Shown: positions 21,776 to 30,344 of the stretch, one piece after another
Layout of the letters: the number at the start of each line of letters is the position of its first letter
How positions within the stretch are numbered: the first letter of the stretch is position 1
Assembly: GCA_011109175.1 (NCBI GenBank)
Contig: RDEW01000122.1
Coordinates: forward strand, 1 to 57,126
Direction of reading: 5' to 3'
Origin: Dicyema japonicum
Lineage: Eukaryota; Dicyemida; Rhombozoa; Dicyemidae
Length of the DNA: 57,126 bases
The notes under the pieces: model-generated
Told to the model about the DNA's origin: nothing
Database searches by the model: none
What the model saw: the letters and a program-made list of their open reading frames with translations, nothing else
Position numbers and translations under genes: made by a program

Positions 21776-21907
21776 GTGGTGAAATAATATTTATTGTTAA
21801 ATAAATTAATATATAAACATTAATCAAGAAATTAAATTACAATTTACTTATAATTGTTAATTTTTAAATTATTTAAAAATAATTTAATATATTTTTGCGC
21901 GATTGTT

Positions 21908-23008
21908 ATGGAACGAATAAAGAGAATGGAATATGTAAATTTCACAGCAGGATCAGTCCCAATAAAGAATAAAAAAGTAACTAACCCATATAAAAACAGT
22001 TATGGGTGGTATTCATGAAAAAATTCAAAGTAAAGATATTCATCATTTGAATGTAGCCAGACTTTGCAGATGATGACAACACATCTGGAAGTGAAGTCTA
22101 GAGAGAAAGACTCACTAAATCAACCTTCGTATGATTTTTACTGGGGATCAACCTGATTTGAAGTTAGCAAATACTGACTTTATAAAGTACTTTCCAAATT
22201 TTATCCCAGCTTAGAGTGGAGTCAAAAGTGAGCACGTTGATGAAGAAGAGGACGTTGAGGCAATTTACGAGCGGAGAATGCTTCTCAAACGTAAAATACT
22301 CGAGAGAGGTCAGAAGACAGTAGGAAGACGAGACTATAATATAGGAAAAGTCAAAGAGAATGAATATGACTCAGAAAAGGGGACGAAACGGATTTTGTAC
22401 CGTCTCCGTTGTTGAAAGCAGTGTTTATTCAACGGAAAAACAGGAAAAAAAGGTTTGAAATCTAACGTCAGAAATCGCTAATAACCAGAGGGATTCGACG
22501 TTAAGGACGATTGAAGAAGCAAACCGAGGGATATTTCCACTGAATTAGCTATTTGTGGCTTATGAACTCTGAGGATTTGGAAGATGAGGTGGTTTATGAA
22601 AGATTGAAGATTCGTGAATTTAGGAGGCTGAAAGAAAAGGAAGAGGAAAAGGAGCGGTATTAGAAGGCAAGATCAAGAGGATCCACGGTTTAACGGACCA
22701 ACAGAGGGAGGAGTTGTAACGACATGGTGGTAAAATCAATACAAACAACCAAATCGCGGGGAATATGGAATTTTTGTAAAAAGACTGCTATTTGGGGGCC
22801 TTTTACTTAGACAATGATGAGGTCTTTAAAAGGGATTTTTATCAGCTGACGTTGGACGATATTTTGATAGCGGTTTTTGCCGTCGTGGACCAATATACGA
22901 TTTTTTGTAGACTCTCCTGAGGTGATCAGACGAAGGGAGATATGAGAAGGGTGGGAGGAATTGGTGGTGTTTACTCGAACTTTTGCTAAGAAATCTAAGA
23001 TGATTTGA
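21908..23008 (+). pseudogene. MFAP1: MFAP1 (spliceosome-associated protein) gene or relic, frame broken
   Basis: MFAP1 is a conserved nuclear protein of the spliceosomal B complex. Blocks in order: MEYVNFTAGSVPIKNKK (N-terminus, TAGAVPVRN in animals), PDFADDDNTSGSE (RPDYAP...SSDEED), VDEEEDVEAIYERRM, SPLLKAVFIQRKNRKK (xRLKPVFIRKKDR), NSEDLEDEVVYERLKIREF, KIKRIHGLTDQQREEL and GAFYLDNDEVFKRDF (the family hallmark GAF(F/Y)xDExxxxxKRDF), then FVD-like text to a stop near 23,008. Order and spacing match the whole protein, about 365 codons against about 440 in human. Frame changes occur at about six places, some at G or A runs, and TAA replaces Gln before the hallmark. A 23-nt GT...AG stretch at 21,977-21,999 could be an intron. 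Decayed copy or assembly deletions: not separable here. Confidence 0.7.
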
Positions 23009-23504
23009 TTATTATTGCAATATTTGATGTAAATAATTTTATATTTTGAATTACTGGCTTTTATATTTGGAAACGTGTTAGACGAGTATGGTTTTTTAGC
23101 TTTAGAAAACCTCATTTTTAGTGAAATTTTTGAAAATCGTGTATGATTATGGAGACTAAAAACTATCTTGTTTTGAATTAATTTTAGCTACGTGTTGTTT
23201 GAAATACGAAGCAAAACCACAAAAACAATCAACCATGGAAGTCCCCCCATATTGCACATGCAACTATATTTTTAATTAGCATATAAACACTAAGAAATTG
23301 ATTCACTTTGTTAAACATTGATATCCCTTTTGTGTCAATTACAAGTTGCGGAGTGAAATGAACTATTTAATATTCTGAGAATTAAAACGACAGCAACTGA
23401 CCAGGCTCATCTTCTGAGAAGGCTGAGACCCTAAAGATAAAAATACGCATATTTTGGAGGACAATTCATCTTCGAATTAGTTGAGTCGAAACGACAAGAA
23501 TAAT
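23009..23504. other. Intergenic DNA between MFAP1 and a dispersed repeat
   Basis: Open frame 22,807-23,115 on the minus strand is antisense to MFAP1 and not a gene. Nothing else recognised. Confidence 0.35.
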
Positions 23505-23690
23505 TGAAAGCAGGTCACTGACCCTGCTAAACAGTATCGGCTCGCTCATCGCGAAGATTAACGATAGGAGAAAGGAGCTGGCTCATTGAGAGCATTTTTT
23601 TGCAAATCGTAAAGAGAAATGCGTTTTCAATTATGAGAGCAGACAGCAGTTGCTAACTGTTAGTATTTGTGTTACAATAAATTGTTTCCT
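23505..23690 (+). repeat. Dispersed repeat, copy 1
   Basis: Shares about 170 bp with 34,437-34,600: CTGCTAAACAG, GATAGGAGAAAGGAGCTGG, TTGCAAATCGT, AGAGAAATGCGTTTTCAATT and GAGAGCAG..AGCAGTTGC. One frame reads NDRRKELAH, ANRKEKCVFNYES and QQL in this copy and is largely kept in the other, so the repeat may derive from coding sequence. Class unknown. Confidence 0.6.
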
Positions 23691-23919
23691 ATATTCTGAG
23701 AATATTGGTGCGTTGAAGTGTTTTCGCTGATTCTGGAAAAACTCTTCGTAAACTCGTATAGAAAGAGAAGATGACCATAAATATATTCACATGACGTTTA
23801 TATATTTTAGCAAGCGAGCAAACTAGAAACAGCAATTTGGCTGTTTATCAAATAAAGATCATAGAGATAAAATGCTATGATTAAAAATAATTTAACTTAA
23901 TTTAAAATTTAATAATTAT

Positions 23920-24560
23920 ATGATTCGTCATTATGCTCCGTATTACTTTGATTTGTATGAACAGCTATTTTATTTAATACTGGAAGAGATTTACTTAGCT
24001 TTGGAATATCCAGTTTTTGCTGTCGGAATAATAAATGTCTCTCTTTTCCTAGCAATAAGTCCATTTATATACGCCATTATGGGGATCCCTTCAGTTTAAT
24101 AGAATGAAAATTTGGGTTGACTCATTCTCTTGAATGGTTTAAAGAATGGGAATTTGTCATGGAGGGTAGGTATGTTTTTCCTTTGTTTGTGGAAAGCCAA
24201 AGGCAATGGATTGTTTTATATTTCTTTTGGGAATATAGGCTGTGTTTCATTAAGTGGTTCTTGATTTGAATTTTTGATTCCTAATGTATGTGGTCAGTTG
24301 GAGTATTATTTAGAAAGACGATAATTGTTCTTATGGAACAGTTTTGAGTCTTATTTTTTGAGGTTCGATATTGATAATCACGATAGGAACAACATAATTC
24401 ATCGTTGTTCTGCTAAATCGTATATAAATAATTATCAAGTTCTCTTTACTCTGCAACATGATGATCCGCCATGGCCCGGAGTAAGTTGAGGTTCTGAGAT
24501 TTTTCACATACATATGAGATATGTTTGTAAAAAAATTTAAAAAAATTATCAAATACCACA
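23920..24560 (+). other. Coding-like stretch with a hydrophobic segment, unidentified
   Basis: From ATG 23,920 a 59-codon frame reads YYFDLYEQLFYLILEEIYLA and then LEYPVFAVGIINVSLFLAIS, a plausible membrane hairpin, ending at 24,099. Further coding-like text follows (WIVLYFFWEYRLCFIKWF near 24,210; RFDIDNHDRNNIIHRC and VLFTLQHDDPPWPGVS at 24,360-24,485), separated by stops. The first block faintly recalls reticulon-like ER proteins, but that is a guess. It ends close to the 3' end of the convergent DDX11 gene. Confidence 0.3.
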
Positions 24561-24632
24561 CCTAGCATTTAAGATTTTTGATGACAAGAACGACTTAACA
24601 GAACTATATAAATTTAACTTAAAAACACAAAA

Positions 24633-26735
24633 TCAACGATTAACAAAAAAGTTACGAATTTTTATGAGGGCCTTGGGAAATGCATCAAGAACGCAGCTAT
24701 TTCTCCTCAACCAATCAGGAAGGTAGTTAAAAAGATAATTACTCCCATAGCGTTGATCCAAAGAACAACCACAGCAAGTCATCACGATGACGAATAGCCT
24801 ACTACAATGCTCTGATTCACCGTTCGCATACAAAAAGTCATCGAACAATCTCTCCACATATTCTTATTCAAATAGCCCAATCTATCAATCCAGTCTGGGA
24901 CTTTATGTTAGGAAAAGGTACTCACATGACACCACCAGTCGACACATTTCGTCTTTATAGTTACTCTCCTTACTTAATTTTTCTTAAATAACACAAAATA
25001 GCATTCCACTCTAGGTGGAAGATACAACAGAAGAATTTTCCTGCAGAACCTGGTCCACCTGGTTAGAACTTTTTGGTTCTCTGAAAAGAATTCGTTTTTT
25101 GTAAAAAAATCTGAGAATTTAGACCTCATAATCTCATGGCAGCGATTTTCAAACTTATAAGATGGAAAATAGGAGACAATCCCTCCAAGTGGGACAACCC
25201 GGGCTAAGTTGATCAATGCTCTGCAAACTTCTCGTATCTTTAACGGATCTGACTGAGCCACATAGTTCAGTTTCAGTTCAGTCTTGGAGGGACCAACAGG
25301 TAGCGTAAGCAGTAGTGAATTTCCAGGGTCACACACATGTCCACTGTAGTGCTCAACCAGAGGCTTATCTACAGACGTAGTCACAACATCAATAACGTCA
25401 TCACAAGGTCTCATTGTTCCTCCAGCAAGGACTAGAGATCGGGTTTTATTGGCCAAGTCAATTAGGTGAGTAGACGGGTTGAAAAGTGTATATTTAATGG
25501 AAACATTCGGAATCACCACAATACGGGCATCCTTGTAGGTGTCATAGTAAGATGGAATCCAAGAATCTGTCCACACTCTCATAACACGTGTCATCATGAC
25601 GAGACTTTATCTTTTGACTCACCATAGACTTCTCCATAAAAAACCAACTCACTGGGTTTCAAGGTCAAAAGCCCCGCAGCAAAGAAAAATTCGTTCATAG
25701 TGAAAACACACTCTTTCAAGTCATCTTTCTCCAAAAAACTGAACATGCGGTCTACAAAAAATGTCAAATTCTTCAAAGAAAGTAAATTTGCGGCCGAAAA
25801 ACGCTCATTATAGCGACTAATATATGGGAAAGTGCTTGTGAGTAGGAGAGGAGAGTGACACGTGTTAAGGCCGCGTTGTAAAGTGAACTGATAGAATCCA
25901 TCAGATTATGGCTTCATCAACAAGTACCACGTGGTCTGTTATCTCCAAATTGTAAGCCATACGGGTTTTCTCGTGGAAAATCACGGAATAGGGACAATCA
26001 CCAACTCAGCGTAATCAACACAAGTTTTTGCCGCATAAAAAGGACAGGACTGATTCTCACGTCCTTTGGTAACAATCCTCAATGTTCATAGGCCGAGACA
26101 TCACTGAGTCACACAAGAAATCAAATTTGGGAGATTTGTAAGGACAGCCGCTCTTTTTTATTAAATCGTGGCATTTTCTGTTGAGGCTGTCTGAAAAGGA
26201 GGAGTTAGTTATCCTCATTGATGCACAGCTGTTGCCGAGATCCCAGGGTCACTAACCTGATTTGCTGACTGAATTTGGTTTTTGAAATTCTCTGATTAAC
26301 TGAGAAAGTTGAGAATGTGTCCTGGAGCAGTAAAATACTCGGAGAATTGAAGGTTTAGAATCCTCGGGAAGTCTCTGCTTTTGTGAAGGATTTTGATTTG
26401 ATTTTTTGGATTTTTGAAAGAGAATCTTCAAATTCTTGTTTTTTTTTTTTTTAGAGAATAAATTGTTTCATTTTGGGATCCAGTCAATCTCGGGATTTTC
26501 TTGTTCGTGAGAAATTTTTCGTTGACTTTCCTGAGTTCCTCCGATGCCAATCCCTCTGTTGGATTAACCAAGTCAAGCTCCCACAAATAAGACTCAACGT
26601 TTTCCCGGTTCCTGTAGGGCTTTCAAAAATTCCGACAGCTCCAGAATCCAAGCATTTTTGCATGTCTTCCATAAACTGTGTTTGAATACTGTAAGGCTCG
26701 AATGGAAAGCTGAAGGGAAATTCATCAGACGGCAT
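24633..26735 (-). pseudogene. DDX11/CHL1-type Fe-S DNA helicase gene or relic, frame broken
   Basis: XPD-family 5'-3' DNA helicase acting in sister-chromatid cohesion. From ATG 26,735: FPFEPYSIQ, then Walker [21 protein letters not shown] (Lys at 26,601-26,603), VFYCSRTHSQLSQLIREF (motif Ia), LGSRQQLCINED and further Cys blocks for the Fe-S cluster, DHVVLVDEA with H-N-L-M-D in the next frame (DEAH, about 25,910), NEFFFAAG, YTLFNPSTHL and LVLAGGTMRPCDD, VVPLGGIVSYFPSYKF (motif IV), PFPNIKSQ, VNQSI(G)R-like motif VI, and LDQRYGSNYLFNYLPDWLRR to a stop at 24,633. At most 700 codons, against about 970 in human. Around 10 frame changes. Near motif VI four separate one-base losses (GG to G, T-run) restore the family sequence, suggesting homopolymer deletions. 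Motif V (SEGIN) reads SKESN with a stop upstream, which points to true decay. No long introns. Confidence 0.8.
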
Positions 26736-26901
26736 TTGCTAACGTCAATTAAAATTTTTTGCCGCTTGTTTTTTATTTAAATTTTTTAATCTAAATAATA
26801 AATCCTAAATTAAGTTTTTATCAAAAATTAATTGGAGAGAATAGACATCACCAATCTTTCGGTGGAAAAAAAGTTGGAGAACAAAACTTGCCAGTACAAA
26901 C

Positions 26902-27083
26902 ATGGAAAAGATCAACTCCGCTCAATCCAGTATGACCAAAACAATCTATCAAATCACAGGATTACCAAAAAGGGCAACAAAAATAAGGTATTTCACCGCA
27001 AAAGACACAATACCTTGATCAGAAAGTATTGGAAATGTTTAGCTTTGATCTGTATTATGTTGATTTCAACTATGTGTGTTTAG
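26902..27083 (+). CDS. Possible small tail-anchored protein, about 60 aa
   Basis: ATG 26,902 opens MEKINSAQSSMTKTIYQITG and continues LPKRATKIRYFTAKDTIP. A one-base shift near 27,015 then leads to RKYWKCLALICIMLISTMCV and a stop at 27,081-27,083, giving one hydrophobic C-terminal helix. The overlapping frame 26,832-27,083 is the uncorrected reading. Not recognised. It lies 170 bp upstream of, and divergent from, the helicase start. Weak evidence. Confidence 0.3.
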
Positions 27084-27189
27084 CTGTGATCTGTATTGGC
27101 TGTTTTTTGAATTTATATATCTGTATTATTAAAGGGTATTAAAAAATTGATTTTTATGAAATAAAAGTAAAATAAGATAGTTTTACAAA

Positions 27190-27710
27190 CCAAAGAAATA
27201 TACAACCTTATTTTCACCTTTGAAACCTTTCGGAAATGTTGGATGATTTAATAGAGAGGGGCATCAATGAAATCGAAAGTCAAAAACCCTTATGAACAGA
27301 ATTAGTTTTCACAGCTCTTGGGAATTGGCATCATTCACGGTTGATCTTAAAAACTTTTTCCAAGAGACGAGTTTTATAAGTGATTAGTTTTCTTAAAATG
27401 AGAAATAAAAACCAGAATGTGATTGAATTCATTCTCCTGGTGAAAGACATTGCCGGTTAATATAAAATTACTCATTTTAGATTCCAAAACTTTTTTGGAC
27501 TATAAAGCCCTTTAAAACATCAGGTCACCTCTCATTTACTTTTTTATCAATAAGATTGATAAATTTAGTACAGAAAGTACCTGGACAAACAAAATCACCA
27601 TGGTGCATGGTTTGGTATTGAGAGATAATTTCGCTATTAAGAAAGATTTTGGATTGTCATTGCAGTTCCTTTTACGGGTAGTGTTTAAATTTATTAAGGA
27701 CTTGGTATAG
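27190..27710 (+). other. Coding-like stretch, unidentified
   Basis: Blocks of plausible protein in plus-strand frames: EMLDDLIERGINEIESQKPL near 27,235, then NQNVIEFILLVKDIA, SKTFLDYKAL, and NKITMVHGLVLRDNFAIKKD running into FGLSLQFLLRVVFKFIKDLV near 27,700. A 25-nt GT...AG segment at 27,456-27,480 joins VKDIA to DSKTFLDYKAL in phase. Helical, Leu/Phe-rich, no recognised family. Could be another decayed host gene in this island. Confidence 0.3.
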
Positions 27711-27834
27711 GAAACTTTAAGTCTTATTTGAGCGAACCTATTTGATACAACGCAATAATAACAAATCAATATGACGTACTTTTGAACTGTTCCAAAGCTA
27801 AAAATTATGTTCTTGACTCAATCAATTATTTATT

Positions 27835-28765
27835 TATTAACCCCGGGATCACCGAAAAAGAATGACAAAAATAAAGTCAACTAGTTAGATGATCACCGTT
27901 CCCACAACCAAACGTGCCATCCGACCCTGTCGTTTCCATTGTTCCTACTTTCGAACGGAAATGTCTTCTTTGATCCTTGCAGAAAAAGCCGATTGGGGAA
28001 GGAAATTTCTTAGCCAACCGATTTTTTTTGCGTGGAACAGTGAGAGGTTAGTAGGTGTCCATCTTCCTCGCAAATGCGGAGAAATCCGGAACCACATCTA
28101 CGAGTTGTTAATTCCGTCAACAGGGGAGGTATTTCTGTTTTACATTGTGGTCCCAGCATACGAATTGTTTTCCTTTTCAGTAAGTTAAGTTTTTGGATAG
28201 TGGTATCATAATGCGAATCTTCGCACAGCAGAAGCATATTCCACAGCCAGCGCGATTTTCTGTGGTATATAGTTCCGATTGCTTTATTCATATTCGCTGG
28301 GGTCTTCTGGATGAGGACACGTGTGAATTTCAATTTCTGTTGTCCTTTGGTGAAGAATTGATTTGCATGGTAGGTGAAATTAAGCAGCTGTCGTATGTCA
28401 CTCCCAGGATTGAGCGGTTCTTGTGACAGGTATCCGAGTATGTCCGATTAGATTTCTAGTTCTTATTTGGACTGCCGGTCGGAGGTGAATAAATGCATGT
28501 TGAGTTAGGAGCCGATACCGAGAGACGGTTAGCTATTAATCAATCGTGGATACAATCCACTTTTTCTGTGCGAGTGAGACTACTTCTGATGTCGAACTCT
28601 TTCTTGTTGCAATGATGACATCGTCAGCATTAGAAAGCAGTAGGAATTTTTTGTCAATGTCTGCTGGCAGGTCGTGGAGGAAAAGGTTGAATAGAGTGGG
28701 AAACAATGTGGAACCTTGGGCACTCCGTTTGGCAGTAAATGTGACCGTTATCTGAGGTGGCCACA
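27835..28765 (-). mobile_element. 5'-truncated LINE copy (family B)
   Basis: Starts just before the RT block (SAQGSTLFPTLFNLFLHDLP, counterpart of GVPQGSPLSPILFNLFLHDLP), then LLSNADDVIIATRKSS (YADD changed to NADD), TRVLIQKTPANMNKAIGTIY (thumb), and the Cys/Arg-rich end RRCGSGFLRICEEDGHLL. The 3' UTR holds the hairpin CGGTGATCCCGGGG and a TTAATAAATAAATAA tail. Open frames 28,536-28,889 and 28,010-28,333 are its pieces. The active-site Tyr to Asn change and the frameshifts mean it is dead. Confidence 0.8.
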
Positions 28766-29332
28766 AATCTATATTTAGTTGGAAAATTGTCAATGGATAA
28801 AATTTACAATATAATAGATTAATAAATAAAGTAATTAAAATTTTATTAAATGAATTAAAATTAAAAGTATTTTTGTTGTTGTGGTACATAATAGCTATAG
28901 TGGAAAAAATAAGAGGTGATGAATTGGCCGGTCTATCTAACTGTAAAAAATAAAAAATGGATTTAGTATGTTAATAGTAATTAATCATAGATTGCACGAT
29001 AATCAAGCCTGCAAGGTCCAATAATGCAATTATCGGGTCATACACGTGCTATTTTGTGTGGGAGGTTTTCCCCAGTTGGTAATTTACATGCATCTGCTGT
29101 GATGGACGGAGTTATAAGTTTGTCAAGTCCTGCATTTAAGGATTATGGAATACTGTGAAGAATGCGAAATTTTTTATTCTATGGACATTTTTAAGATTTG
29201 GACATTTTTAAGATGTCTCGTATGTGTTTATTTTTATGTAAATTTTAAGATTTTCACATTTTTTATTTAATCTTGATTGATTGATACTTTTTTTTTTATT
29301 TTTTGGATATGCTATATTTATTATTTATTTAT
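28766..29332. other. AT-rich intergenic DNA between two LINEs
   Basis: Nothing recognised. Very T-rich toward the LINE tail at 29,333. Confidence 0.35.
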
Positions 29333-29394
29333 TTTATTTTAATAACCCCGGGAACACCGAGAAAGGAAAGACAAAAGAGTCAGACAGTTAGGTG

Positions 29395-30344
29395 ATCCCA
29401 GTCCTCGCAATCACTTGTGCCATTCGACGTCTGTGATCCTCCATCGTCCCCACTACTTTCCGGAAGAGCCTTCTCTCGGTTTGCAGAGGAATCCGATCGG
29501 GGAGGGGAATTTCTTATCCAATCGGTTTTCTCTTGCCATGGGAAGGATTAGGCGAAGCGGATTTCCATCTTCCTCACAGAGGCGAAGAAATCCGGAGCCA
29601 CGACTACGGATCTTAGCTTCCATGAGTAGTGGGTCGACTGTTGATCCATTACGTGGGGAAAGCATACTGATTGTTTTCCGGTATATCGAGTTGATTCTTT
29701 GGACCAAAGACTCCGATAGCCCGAATCTCCATGCAACGGAGGCATACTCAATGGCAGGCGCGATTGTTTGTTGGTAGAGTGTAGAAACGGAAAAGTCCAT
29801 GTTCCTCGTGGTCCTCCGAACAAGGGCGCGTATAACGTTAACTTTCTGGAGGCCCCTGGTGATCATGTCTGTTGCGTGGGAGTTGAATTTGAGAAGGCTG
29901 TCGTACTTGACTCCAAGGACAATGGGGGACTTTGTCACTGGAATCCTAGTGGGACCAATGAAAAGACTCGGTTCATCCTTGGAACGACGGTCCGACGTGA
30001 ATGTGGAACAGATAGACTTGGTTGCAGAAATCGTTAGTCGATTGCCAGCAATCCAATCGTGGAGAATGTTCAATTTTGTCTGAGTTTTAAGGGATGCGAC
30101 TTGAGTCGAGCGGTTCCGTATTGCAATGACTACGTCGTCTGCGTAGGATAATAACAGGGAATCTTCGTCTCCATCATTAGGTAGGTCGTGTAGGAAAAGG
30201 TTGAATAGAATTGGTGAAAGTGGAGACCCCTGGGGTACCCCGTTCGGTAGTAATCGTGATCTAGATCTGAGATCACCACTGACTACTCTTCCACGTCTTC
30301 CAGACAAAAAGTTGGCCAGCCATAATTTCACATTCGGACGAATA
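29395..30344 (-). CDS. LINE polyprotein part 2: RT palm, thumb and C-terminus
   Basis: Continues the RT: NIRPNVKLWLANFLSGRRGR, LLPNGVPQGSPLSPILFNLF, LLLSYADDVVIAIRNRS (intact active site), ISATKSICSTF, VLGVKYDSLLKFNSHATDMI and the thumb. The open reading runs to 29,453. After a further frameshift the end, as in the 14,980 copy, is ...ARTGIT-stop near 29,395. The C-terminal CxxC-like region (LRLCEEDGNPLRL) is conserved among all family B copies. Joined to part 1 by a short piece in the third frame. Confidence 0.88.

Noticed and set aside
22030-22056. 27-nt GT...AG segment in MFAP1 as an intron
   Set aside because: Its length and text (VKIF..) align with the conserved KVKRYVSGK stretch of MFAP1, so it is decayed coding sequence.
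24901-24925. 25-nt GT...AG segment in the helicase as an intron
   Set aside because: The segment itself translates to part of VPFPNIKSQ, a conserved helicase block, so it is coding sequence.
26050-26073. 24-nt GT...AG segment in the helicase as an intron
   Set aside because: It keeps the frame but destroys the expected Cys-Pro-Phe-Tyr of the Fe-S cluster region, which appears only if one T is added. Frame damage explains it equally well.
26191-26212. 22-nt segment ending in TTTTCAG in the helicase as an intron
   Set aside because: It starts with AT rather than GT, and its own sequence reads SSFSDSLNRKC in the family frame.
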